A stretch of DNA of 37,968 bases from an uncultured Ignavibacterium sp. GTDB lineage: Bacteria; Bacteroidota; Ignavibacteria; Ignavibacteriales; Ignavibacteriaceae. The notes beneath the pieces are model-generated. The model had not been told where the DNA came from. It saw nothing but the letters and a program-made list of their open reading frames with translations, and did no database searches. The stretch is taken from NCBI GenBank assembly GCA_937125135.1, contig CAKZLD010000048.1:1-37968 (forward strand). The letters are read 5' to 3'. The translations under genes and the position numbers were made by a program. Position 1 is the first letter of the stretch, and each line of letters starts with the position of its first letter. Positions 1-7,481 of the stretch are shown here, in pieces.

Positions 1-557
1 TCTTTAACTGAAATTCCTGTTGCAACAGAAGCGTTCCAGATTCTTGCACCATCAAGATGATAAAAGAGATTATACTTTTTAGCAAGATTTTTTAGTTCGA
101 TAATATTCTCAATTGGCCAGATAGCACCACTTGCACGATTGTGAGTATTCTCAACCTCTATAACCTTCGTTCTTGGCATATAATAAGCAGAGCTTGGTCG
201 TATTAGTGGTTCAATCTGTTTGGCAGAGAACACTCCATTCTTTCCTTCAACAGTTAATAATTGTATGCCACTTAATTTAGCTGGCGAACCAGATTCGTAA
301 TTAAAAATGTGTGCGTCTCTTTCGCAAATTACTTCATCACCGGGATTTGTAAGAACATTCAAACAAATCTGATTTCCCATTACTCCGCTTGTAACAAAAA
401 GAGCAGATTCTTTACCTAAAAGTTCTGCGGTATATTCTTCAAGTTTGTTTACAGTAGGATCTTCTTTGAATACATCATCACCAACTTCTGCTTCGTACAT
501 TGCCTTTCGCATTTCTTCAGACGGTTTAGTAACTGTATCACTTCTTAAGTCAATCAT
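1..557 (-). CDS. ltaE: Low-specificity L-threonine aldolase, 5' part (runs off the window)
   Basis: PLP-dependent enzyme that splits L-threonine (or allo-threonine) into glycine and acetaldehyde in the cytoplasm. The first 185 codons are visible. The protein opens with MIDLRSDTVTKP and has VGDDVFKEDPTVN, a LFVTSGVMGNQ loop, VENTHNRASGAIWP and HLDGARIWNA (about residue 168; its Asp should hold the PLP ring nitrogen). These are hallmarks of the beta-eliminating lyase/threonine aldolase family. The catalytic lysine and the C-terminus lie beyond position 1. The ATG overlaps the TGA that would end an unshifted vapC (ATGA), so this is the last visible gene of the minus-strand operon. No SD is visible. 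Confidence 0.9.
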   Translation of the reverse strand, partial: MIDLRSDTVTKPSEEMRKAMYEAEVGDDVFKEDPTVNKLEEYTAELLGKESALFVTSGVMGNQICLNVLTNPGDEVICERDAHIFNYESGSPAKLSGIQLLTVEGKNGVFSAKQIEPLIRPSSAYYMPRTKVIEVENTHNRASGAIWPIENIIELKNLAKKYNLFYHLDGARIWNASVATGISVK

Positions 558-945
558 ATTACATCAAAAGGATTAATTATTTTTAACTCAGGTATTTTAG
601 AGAAGTGTTTCATATTCGGGTTACTAATATAGAATTTGAATAAAGGGCTGATGCAGCAATAATCGAATCACCTATCCCTATCTTATAATTTTTTCTTATA
701 GCTATTGTTAGTTTCACTACCTCTTTAGTTAATTCGACAAGATGAAATGAATTTATACAATCTTTAATTGTTGTAATTTCCTTTTCGGAAAGATTTGGAT
801 AAGATAATAACTCAATTTCAGTTATCACTGAAAAGTATATTTTATTTTTAGATAAAAACTTTTCTGAGAAGAAAGCACAAACTTTTTCTTCATTACTGAA
901 ATAGTAAATAAAAATATTTGTATCAAAAAGAAAGTTATTTTGCAT
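554..945 (-). pseudogene. vapC: VapC-type PIN-domain toxin with a C-terminal -1 frameshift
   Basis: PIN-domain RNase of a type II toxin-antitoxin pair. The readable frame (610-945, 111 aa) has the acidic active-site residues: D8 in LFDTN, E43/E45 in TEIELL and D93 in GIGDSIIAA. It stops abruptly after ILVTRI. In the next frame the sequence continues MKHFSKIPELKIINPFDVI and ends at 554. This is the expected PIN ending (VTRN..HF.KI..L..INPF), restored by one extra base near 618. The restored stop overlaps the aldolase start by 4 bp, as elsewhere in this operon. The fourth acidic/polar position (N after VTR) and about 20 residues are lost, so activity is doubtful. It may be a real mutation or an assembly error. 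Confidence 0.85.
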
Positions 946-1141
946 CAGGTTTGCGTTGATATTCTTTTCTGATTTTCTTTTGATACTTCAATCCGTCAAT
1001 TTGATTTTTTGCTAATATGCCTTTTGCTTTTTTTATTCGAAGCATTTTTTTCTCTTCTTTTAATAAATTCTCATCAATTTCTACTTTAATAATTTTATCA
1101 TCCAAATATTTTAATGCTTCTTTTGGAAGAGTGACTATCAT
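935..1141 (-). CDS. vapB: VapB-like antitoxin
   Basis: Small 68-residue basic protein directly upstream of the PIN toxin and overlapping it by 11 bp, which is the usual antitoxin-toxin order. It starts MIVTLPKEALKYL and ends in a lysine/arginine-rich helix with the LRIKKAKGILAKNQIDGLKYQKK pattern seen in antitoxins of PIN toxins. The C-terminal half is expected to wrap the toxin and the N-terminal half to dimerise and bind the operator. The subfamily is not certain. Its ATG overlaps the lnt stop (ATGA), so translation is probably coupled to lnt and the pair has no obvious promoter of its own. Confidence 0.7.
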   Translation of the reverse strand: MIVTLPKEALKYLDDKIIKVEIDENLLKEEKKMLRIKKAKGILAKNQIDGLKYQKKIRKEYQRKPDAK

Positions 1142-2793
1142 ACTTGACCCTTAAATTTTCTCTTTATTGAAAAAAGTATATTTAATCCAATAATCCAAAC
1201 AGAAATTGCCGAAGCCAAAATAGGAATAATGTCAGGATTTTCAGAGTAAAAAGTAATTTCATTATTTAATGGCACATCAATAACAAAGGTTTCTTTCGTG
1301 AACATTTTTGTTTCATATTCAGTGAATCCAAATTTGTTAATCAAACAACTAATACCGCCATTGGCACAACGAACGACTGCCTTTCTGTTTTCAACTGCTC
1401 GCAATGCAGCAAATTCTTTGTGCTGATAAGGTCCACTTGAGTTTCCATACCAACTATCATTTGTAACTACTACAATAAACTCTGCTCCTAATTTTGAAAA
1501 AGATGATACAAAACTCGGAAACACTGATTCAAAACAAACTAACCCCGCAAGTTTTGTTGTATCTGACTCTGAAATTAAATGAAACACTGTAGTATCCAGA
1601 CCTGTGTTCCAACTACTTAATCCAACATTCCATTTGAAGAACTCTCCTAGAAAAGGAAGTGACTCGACGAAGGGAACTTTTTCTCCCAAGGGAACTAAAT
1701 GCATTTTACCATATCTCTGAATTTCATTAGTGAACGGACTAAACAACAGAATTGAATTATATGTTGTAAAGTAATACTCGCCTGCTTTACTAAATTTTGC
1801 GTCATCAGGAGGATTTTGATAATAAACTCTGAAATCAGGCATACCTGTAAGTAAATGAACATTGTGTTTCTTTATGAATGAATAAATTGAATCAACAAGA
1901 TTTGAATATTCAGCTGAAAGTAAGTAAACTGGCAGAGCAGTTTCAGGCCAGATTATCAGTTTTGCTTGTTCATTAATACACTCTTTAGATAATGCAAGAT
2001 ATTTATTAAGTAAATTTTCAAGCCCGCCTGTATTCCATTTCTCCCAAGGATCTAAATTTGGTTGAACAATTCCAACTTTTATCTTCTTCTCATCATTTGA
2101 ATTATCTATTTTCAGATAACCATAAAATACTACTAAGGAGAAAATTCCAACCGAGATGAATACATATCTGATTGCAGAAGCCGAATTGTTTTTGAAATTC
2201 TTTGCTGCTTTGTAAAGCAAAATATTTATGTAAAGAATAATTAGAGACAATCCGTAGCTTCCGATTATATCTGCTATTTGAATGAAGACAGTAAATTTTG
2301 CCAGAGAATGACCGAGCGTTAACCACGGAAATTTCAAGTCTGTCAGAGTTAGTAGAAATTCAAAAGTAACCCAGTTAATTGGAAATAACCACTGTGCAAC
2401 TTCTTCGTTGAAAATTCTTTTAGTGAAATAATAAAGACTACTTACTAACAAAAAAACAACCGGATAGAAAAAAACTAAAACTCCGCCACCAATCATTAAA
2501 AATGGGTCTGCTTTGCTCTGCCAGCTTCCAACCCAATAAAGAGTAATTAAACTGATTATTAAAAAAGTCAGATAAGAAGATTTGTTAATTTCAAGTAAAG
2601 AGTTTCGCTTTTCGATGACAAATATGTAAGGCAGAAGGAAAAAGAAAATGAACAATGTAACCGGAAAAGGAAAGGGTGGAAATGAAATCCCGAAAAGTAT
2701 TCCTGAAAGCAACAATAAAAATCTGTTGTTCCAATTTTCTCTTTTTAATTCAGGGCTTATTTCTTTCTTTCGAAAAATATTTAAGAAATTCAA
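1138..2793 (-). CDS. lnt: Apolipoprotein N-acyltransferase
   Basis: Inner-membrane enzyme that adds the third acyl chain to the N-terminal cysteine of lipoproteins, the last step of lipoprotein maturation. The protein has 551 residues, slightly longer than the E. coli enzyme. The N-terminal half holds several hydrophobic helices (about residues 22-225). The rest is a nitrilase-fold domain with the Glu-Lys-Cys triad readable as E284 (WPETALP), K363 (YGKMHLVPLGE) and C420 (GLVCFESVFP). A last hydrophobic helix and KRKFKGQV close the protein. It overlaps dedA upstream and vapB downstream by 4 bp each, which suggests translational coupling. Confidence 0.95.
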   Translation of the reverse strand: MNFLNIFRKKEISPELKRENWNNRFLLLLSGILFGISFPPFPFPVTLFIFFFLLPYIFVIEKRNSLLEINKSSYLTFLIISLITLYWVGSWQSKADPFLMIGGGVLVFFYPVVFLLVSSLYYFTKRIFNEEVAQWLFPINWVTFEFLLTLTDLKFPWLTLGHSLAKFTVFIQIADIIGSYGLSLIILYINILLYKAAKNFKNNSASAIRYVFISVGIFSLVVFYGYLKIDNSNDEKKIKVGIVQPNLDPWEKWNTGGLENLLNKYLALSKECINEQAKLIIWPETALPVYLLSAEYSNLVDSIYSFIKKHNVHLLTGMPDFRVYYQNPPDDAKFSKAGEYYFTTYNSILLFSPFTNEIQRYGKMHLVPLGEKVPFVESLPFLGEFFKWNVGLSSWNTGLDTTVFHLISESDTTKLAGLVCFESVFPSFVSSFSKLGAEFIVVVTNDSWYGNSSGPYQHKEFAALRAVENRKAVVRCANGGISCLINKFGFTEYETKMFTKETFVIDVPLNNEITFYSENPDIIPILASAISVWIIGLNILFSIKRKFKGQV

Positions 2794-3401
2794 GATGAGC
2801 TCTTCTTTTTAATCCAGAAATTTCTAACTAATAATCCAACTATTATCAGCACTGTGAGAGTAACAACTATATTTGTATAAGTATCAAGGAACTTATCAAT
2901 TCGCGAAATATTATCTCCGAAAATCATCCCCATTGAAATCAACAAAGCATTCCATAGCAGAGAGCTAATTAAGGAGAGCCACATAGTAAGATGAACATTA
3001 AGTCTGCTCATCCCAGCGAAAAAAGAAATAACTGCTCTCGTTCCGGGTAAAAATCTGTTTGCAATTATCAGATAATATCCATAATTACGAAATGAAGCTT
3101 CAACTTTTTCAATTGCCTGAACGGATAAAAATTTAATTTTTCCTGAATGAATTATTTTTTTGTCAATTTGCCAACCTATTCCAAATGCAGTAAGAAAACC
3201 GGCAATGCTACCGCCAGTTGCAAAAACCAAAACAGGCGTGAAATGAAGATAAGATGCTCCAACAAGTGAACCACCTATCACAACAATAATATCACTCGGT
3301 GACGGTGGAAAAATATTTTCGAGGAAAGCAAAGAAAAACAAAATCAGATAAATCAGCATCGGACTGAGTTGGGATATATTTGATAAAATTTCTTCAAACA
3401 T
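2790..3401 (-). CDS. DedA-family membrane protein
   Basis: Integral membrane protein of the DedA/SNARE-associated family (203 aa). Members of this superfamily act as lipid scramblases or undecaprenyl-phosphate flippases and keep the proton gradient and envelope intact. The signature reads ENIFPPSPSDIIVVIGGSL near residue 30, and NRFLPGTRAVISFFAGMSRL near residue 115 carries the conserved acidic/Arg pattern. About five hydrophobic segments are seen, followed by a basic tail (KKKSSS). It sits 2 bp after ispF and overlaps lnt by 4 bp. The neighbours (lnt, ispF) fit an envelope or isoprenoid-lipid role, but the substrate cannot be read from sequence. Confidence 0.88.
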   Translation of the reverse strand: MFEEILSNISQLSPMLIYLILFFFAFLENIFPPSPSDIIVVIGGSLVGASYLHFTPVLVFATGGSIAGFLTAFGIGWQIDKKIIHSGKIKFLSVQAIEKVEASFRNYGYYLIIANRFLPGTRAVISFFAGMSRLNVHLTMWLSLISSLLWNALLISMGMIFGDNISRIDKFLDTYTNIVVTLTVLIIVGLLVRNFWIKKKSSS

Positions 3402-3403
3402 AA

Positions 3404-3883
3404 TCAGTCTTTATAAACTAAAACATTCGCGATTGCAACAACACCTTCAGAACGTCCGATAAATCCGAGCTTTTCTGTAGTTGTTGCTTTAATTGAAATC
3501 TGATCTGCTGAAATTCCGAGAACTTGAGCGATTTTCTCTTTCATCTTTTCAATGTGTGGATAAATCTTCGGGGCTTCAACTGCAAGCATTGAATCAATGT
3601 TGGAAATTTTATATCCGTGTTGTAAAACTAAATTATTACATTCTTTGAGTATGATTGAACTATCAACATCTTTCCATTTTGGGTCTGTATTTGGGAAGTG
3701 ATGGCCAATATCTCCAAGTGATAAACTTCCGAGTAAGGCATCAGAAATTGCGTGTAATAAAACATCAGCATCAGAATGTCCTTCCAATCCTTTGTCGAAT
3801 GGAATTTCTACTCCGCCGATAATCAGTTTTCTGTTTTCAGCGAAGGAGTGTACATCAAAACCGTATCCGATTCTGTAATTCAA
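3404..3883 (-). CDS. ispF: 2-C-methyl-D-erythritol 2,4-cyclodiphosphate synthase
   Basis: Fifth enzyme of the MEP (non-mevalonate) isoprenoid pathway. It cyclises 4-diphosphocytidyl-methylerythritol 2-phosphate to MEcPP with release of CMP. At 159 aa it has the standard length. The zinc ligands are D10 and H12 (IGYGFDVHSF) and H44 (GHSDADVLLHAI), followed by LGDIGHHFPNTDPKWK and the C-terminal IKATTTEKLGFIGRSEG motif. IspD is not in this window and is not fused here. It lies in the same tight operon as dedA and lnt; the gap to the acylphosphatase gene is 13 bp. Confidence 0.97.
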   Translation of the reverse strand: MNYRIGYGFDVHSFAENRKLIIGGVEIPFDKGLEGHSDADVLLHAISDALLGSLSLGDIGHHFPNTDPKWKDVDSSIILKECNNLVLQHGYKISNIDSMLAVEAPKIYPHIEKMKEKIAQVLGISADQISIKATTTEKLGFIGRSEGVVAIANVLVYKD

Positions 3884-3896
3884 TCTAACCTCTTAA

Positions 3897-4181
3897 TTAG
3901 TAATATCTGACTTCAAAACTATTGAACTCATTTTTGAACGGAAGCCATTCAACCACACAATTTGATACGTGTGCGTGAGGTGGTCCGACTTTCAAATTAT
4001 TTATCAACTCATTTATCAAACCCAATTCGCCTTCAACTTCTGTCAGAACCTTTCCATTCATTAAATTTTTTGTGTAACCCTTCAAGTTCAAAGATAAGGC
4101 ATTTCTGTAAACGAAATAACGGAATCCTACACCTTGAACTACTCCGTCAACTAAAATTTTAGCACGTTTGAATTCACTCAT
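3897..4181 (-). CDS. acyP: Acylphosphatase
   Basis: Small cytoplasmic enzyme (94 aa) that hydrolyses carboxyl-phosphate bonds. The family signature is clear: VDGVVQGVGFRYFVYRNA contains catalytic R21, and GYTKNLMNGKV contains N39. The longer open frame to 4238 would add 19 hydrophobic residues that no acylphosphatase has. The ATG at 4181 gives the normal length and overlaps the end of the upstream transporter gene by 8 bp. Its physiological role is usually unclear. Here it is simply one cistron of the era-to-ltaE operon. Confidence 0.93.
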   Translation of the reverse strand: MSEFKRAKILVDGVVQGVGFRYFVYRNALSLNLKGYTKNLMNGKVLTEVEGELGLINELINNLKVGPPHAHVSNCVVEWLPFKNEFNSFEVRYY

Positions 4182-5076
4182 CTTTATTTGAAAAAATTTC
4201 TGATACAAGTAGCCCTGCAAAAATAAATGCACCACCAATTAAGCCAAAGTTTGTAATTTTTTCACTTAATATGATGTACGCAATAATAGCAGCCATAATC
4301 GGCTCGAATGAATAGATAATTCCAGCTTTAGTAGGGCTAACAACTTTCTGATATTTCAGTTGAATTGATATAGCAATTATTGAAGCAAAAATAGAAGTGT
4401 AGAGAATCGCTGTGATTACGTTTGAATTCAAAATAAATTTTGTTTGCTCCAGACCAAAAGAAGGCAAAATAATTGCAGCTAAAGTTCCACCGATTGCTGA
4501 AATAAAAAGCTGGATAAAAACCATCGGCATAAATGGATATTTCTTTGTGAAGATGTCAACATAAACAACTTGAAATGCAAATAAAATTGCACAGATGAAC
4601 GTGAACAAGTCACCGATGTTCAAATCACTTCCAAACTGTTCAAAAAAGTGAAAAAGATTTTCGCCTCTACTTGATAAAAATACAAGTCCAATAAAAACTA
4701 AAACTACTCCAATTATATTATGCGTTCTTGGTTTTCTTTTTTCAATTAATGTTTGAAGTATAGGAATGATTACGACGAAAGTCCCAGTTATGAATCCCGA
4801 TTTCGTAGCAGTGGTATAATTCAAACCAATTGTTTGAAACTGAAATCCGAGAAAGAAAAAAACTGCCAGAATAGTGCCTGCAACAATTGTTTCCCGATTT
4901 ACATTTTTGAGTTGTGAATAAAGAAAAGGAAAAAGAATAATTGAAGCAACACCAAATCGGAGAGCAAGAAAAAGTGAGGGCGAAATATCTGTTAAAGCAT
5001 TTTTTATCAAAGCAAAAGTTCCACCCCAAATTACAGTTATAAGCAGTAAAGCTGCTTCACCTTGATATTTTTTCAT
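4174..5076 (-). CDS. EamA/DMT-superfamily transporter
   Basis: Ten-helix membrane protein of 300 aa made of two EamA repeats (about residues 5-140 and 150-293), the architecture of drug/metabolite exporters such as RhaT/YdcZ relatives. Family hallmarks are LLITVIWGGTFALIKNAL at the N-terminus and the Pro/Glu-rich SFEPIMAAIIAYIILSEKI near residue 255. The substrate cannot be predicted; amino acids, nucleosides or other metabolites are typical. The gene overlaps era by 4 bp and the acylphosphatase by 8 bp. It is one of two DMT transporters in the window (the other is at 9588-10505), and the two are not close copies. Confidence 0.9.
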   Translation of the reverse strand: MKKYQGEAALLLITVIWGGTFALIKNALTDISPSLFLALRFGVASIILFPFLYSQLKNVNRETIVAGTILAVFFFLGFQFQTIGLNYTTATKSGFITGTFVVIIPILQTLIEKRKPRTHNIIGVVLVFIGLVFLSSRGENLFHFFEQFGSDLNIGDLFTFICAILFAFQVVYVDIFTKKYPFMPMVFIQLFISAIGGTLAAIILPSFGLEQTKFILNSNVITAILYTSIFASIIAISIQLKYQKVVSPTKAGIIYSFEPIMAAIIAYIILSEKITNFGLIGGAFIFAGLLVSEIFSNKDE

Positions 5077-5972
5077 TTAAGAGAGTATCCAAAACTTTTA
5101 AGAGTTTTTTCGTTCTGTCTCCATTTTTCTATTAGTTTTACGTGCAATTCAAGATAAACTTCACGCTCAAGAAAATCTTCAATCGATTTGCGTGCTTGTT
5201 GTCCAAGTCGTTTTATTGCTTTTCCCTCTTTCCCAATTATAATCGGTTTTTGAGATTCTCTTTCCACAATAATTTCAGCACTGATAAAATCTTTACCTTT
5301 CTCTCGCTCTTTAAATTCGGCAATTATAACTTCTGTGCTGTATGGAACTTCATCTTCATAAAGCTCGAAGATTTTTTCACGTATAATTTCTGAAACGAAA
5401 AATCTTTCTGATTCTTCTGACACAATATCATCAGGATAAAGTTTTTTACCTGTGGGCAACAATTCAATTATTTTTTCAAGAAGTGATTGTATGTTAAAAT
5501 TTGCAATCCCGGATACAGGAATCACAGCATCATACTGATTTAACATTTTGAAATGTTCAATAAGTTCTTTCGATTTATACTGAGTGATAGTATCAATTTT
5601 ATTCAAAGATAGAATAATCGGTTTCTTCTTTTCTGAAATAATTTTTTTGACTGCTTCTGATTCTTCAGTTTCTTTTAGTTTTTCTTCAGAACTTACATCA
5701 GAAATAAGCACAATCACATCTGCATCATCAATAGAAATATCAATATGCTCGAGCATTTTTTCGTGAAGCAAGTAAGAGGGTTTTACAATTCCGGGAGTAT
5801 CGAGAAAAATAATCTGATAATTTTCTTCTGAAAGAATACCAAGAATTCTTTTTCTTGTTGTTTGAGGTTTTGGGGTAACTATTGATAGCTTTTGTCCAAG
5901 CAGACAATTCAACAAAGTAGATTTGCCTGAATTAGGCAAACCAATTAATGCTACATAACCGACTTTAATCAT
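5073..5972 (-). CDS. era: GTPase Era
   Basis: Essential ribosome-assembly GTPase that binds the 3' end of 16S rRNA near the anti-SD sequence. It has 299 aa. G1 is GLPNSGKS (residues 11-18, an uncommon variant of GRPNVGKS), G2 is TTRKRILGI, G3 is DTPG (58-61) and G4 is NKID (124-127). The C-terminal KH domain contains IIIGKEGKAIKRLGQQAR and ends with the family's VKLIEKWRQNEKTLKSFGY. It is the first gene of the minus-strand operon, 60 bp after ornithine aminotransferase. A strong RNA hairpin (5986-6021) lies just upstream of its ATG. Confidence 0.96.
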   Translation of the reverse strand: MIKVGYVALIGLPNSGKSTLLNCLLGQKLSIVTPKPQTTRKRILGILSEENYQIIFLDTPGIVKPSYLLHEKMLEHIDISIDDADVIVLISDVSSEEKLKETEESEAVKKIISEKKKPIILSLNKIDTITQYKSKELIEHFKMLNQYDAVIPVSGIANFNIQSLLEKIIELLPTGKKLYPDDIVSEESERFFVSEIIREKIFELYEDEVPYSTEVIIAEFKEREKGKDFISAEIIVERESQKPIIIGKEGKAIKRLGQQARKSIEDFLEREVYLELHVKLIEKWRQNEKTLKSFGYSLK

Positions 5973-5985
5973 ATAGATATGGAAG

Positions 5986-6021
5986 TTGGCAAAAATCTTT
6001 TTTATTAAAGACTTTCACCAA
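5986..6021 (-). promoter_or_regulatory. Strand-specific RNA hairpin in the rocD-era intercistronic gap
   Basis: Read on the minus strand, TTGGTGAAAGTCTTT and AAAGATTTTTGCCAA form a 15-bp stem around the loop AATAAA. Twelve pairs are Watson-Crick and three are G-U. On the plus strand the G-U positions become A-C mismatches, so the fold favours RNA of the minus strand. It ends 13 nt before the era ATG and is not followed by a U-tract, so it does not look like a normal terminator. Possible roles are an intercistronic processing or stability element, or a translational control hairpin for era. Confidence 0.5.
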
Positions 6022-6032
6022 CCTAAAATATT

Positions 6033-7253
6033 TTAATTAAAATTTTTAAGCACTTTATAAATTTTCTCTAAAGCAAAATCAATTTCATCTTTTGTAATCA
6101 CTAATGGAGGAGCAAATCTGATTATATCACCGTGAGTTGGTTTTGCAAGTAAACCTTCTTCTTTCAGAGCCACGCAAACATCCCATGCGGTCTTTCCACT
6201 TTCAGTTGGTTTAATTACGATGGCATTCAAAAGTCCTTTCCCTCGTACTAATACTAAGTGTTCAAATTCATTAACAAATTTCTGAACTTCGCTTCGGAAA
6301 TAATTTCCCAGAGTGAATGCATTATCAGCTAATTTTTCTTCGATCAAAACTTCAAGTGATGCAATAGCAACTTTACAAGCCAAGGGATTTCCACCGAAAG
6401 TCGAGCCGTGCTGACCGGGTTTAATTGTCAACATAATTTCATCATTTGCGAGAATAGCACTTACTGGCATTGTTCCGCCAGACAAAGCTTTTCCTAAAAC
6501 TAGAATATCTGGTTTCACATCTTCATAATCAGAAGCCAACATTTTCCCGGTTCTTGCTAATCCGGTCTGAACTTCATCGCAGATGAGAAGAACGTTTTTT
6601 GCTTTGCACAATTCCTGAGCTTTTTTCAGATAGCCATCATCAGGCACGAAAACACCTGCTTCTCCTTGAATTGGTTCAACCATAAAAGCAGCTACGTTCG
6701 GTTCTTCAAGAGCTTTTTCCAATGCCGGAATATCATTAAAAGGTATTTTGATAAATCCGGGTAAATAAGGTCCATATCCCTCATAAGAATCAGGATCAGT
6801 TGAAGCAGAAACAGCCATCATAGTTCGTCCGTGAAAATTCTCATTTGCAACGATTATCTTTGCTTCATATTTCGGTACTCCTTTTACATCATAAGCCCAT
6901 CGGCGGGCTAATTTAACTGCTGTTTCACCACCTTCAACACCGGTATTCATCGGTAAAACTTTGTCAAAACCTAATAACTCTGTGATGAATTTTTCATATT
7001 CACCGAGTGCATTATTGTAGAACGCTCTTGAAGTCAATGTCAGCTTCTGTGCTTGTTGAATCATTGCGTTGACAATTTTCGGATGACAATGTCCTTGATT
7101 AACTGCAGAATAAGCTGATAAAAAGTCGAGATATTTTTTACCTTCAACATCCCAGACCCAAACTCCCTTGCCTTCTGCTATTACTACTTCGAGTGGATGA
7201 TAATTGTGAGCACCATATTTATTTTCAAGTTCTATATAATACTGAGAATTCAT
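6033..7253 (-). CDS. rocD: Ornithine--oxo-acid aminotransferase
   Basis: PLP enzyme that transfers the delta-amino group of ornithine to 2-oxoglutarate, giving glutamate semialdehyde and linking arginine/ornithine breakdown to proline and glutamate. It has 406 aa, typical for RocD. Motifs: [23 protein letters not shown] near the N-terminus, [26 protein letters not shown], the PLP-nitrogen Asp in ICDEVQTG (D226) and the Schiff-base lysine in [10 protein letters not shown] (K255). The very similar acetylornithine aminotransferase is less likely given the YGAHNYHPL opening. It is divergent from the ATP-cone kinase gene and is probably transcribed from the 7254-7481 region. Confidence 0.93.
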   Translation of the reverse strand: MNSQYYIELENKYGAHNYHPLEVVIAEGKGVWVWDVEGKKYLDFLSAYSAVNQGHCHPKIVNAMIQQAQKLTLTSRAFYNNALGEYEKFITELLGFDKVLPMNTGVEGGETAVKLARRWAYDVKGVPKYEAKIIVANENFHGRTMMAVSASTDPDSYEGYGPYLPGFIKIPFNDIPALEKALEEPNVAAFMVEPIQGEAGVFVPDDGYLKKAQELCKAKNVLLICDEVQTGLARTGKMLASDYEDVKPDILVLGKALSGGTMPVSAILANDEIMLTIKPGQHGSTFGGNPLACKVAIASLEVLIEEKLADNAFTLGNYFRSEVQKFVNEFEHLVLVRGKGLLNAIVIKPTESGKTAWDVCVALKEEGLLAKPTHGDIIRFAPPLVITKDEIDFALEKIYKVLKNFN

Positions 7254-7415
7254 AATAATCCTTTTTTTAATAAAAAATGTTTACAAAATTACCTTTGGTA
7301 TTAGGAATTAACAAGGTAATAAGGTCTTGATTTTTGGATTGTTGATAAAAAAAATATTCGAAAAACATATCTTCCAGCGCGATGAAAAGAATTACAAAAC
7401 CGTAAAAGTATTCGT

Positions 7416-7451
7416 TTTTCTTTATTTTAGCTAAATAAAGCTATAAGTTTG
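7416..7451 (+). promoter_or_regulatory. Candidate Bacteroidota-type promoter for the ATP-cone kinase gene
   Basis: TAAGTTTG at 7444-7451 matches the Bacteroidetes primary-sigma -7 element TAnnTTTG exactly. T-rich sequence (TTTTTCTTTATTTTAG, 7415-7430) occupies the -33 region without a perfect TTTG. The element lies 30 bp before the ATG. The rest of the 228-bp divergent gap is A+T-rich with no other clear element; the minus-strand promoter of rocD must also be here but I cannot place it. Confidence 0.45.
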
Positions 7452-7481
7452 AAATGTTGAAAATTAACAAATGAGAAAAAA

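Noticed and set aside
2102-2326. Minus-strand open frame inside lnt
   Set aside because: It lies wholly within lnt in another frame; lnt has all catalytic residues and this frame has no recognisable motif.
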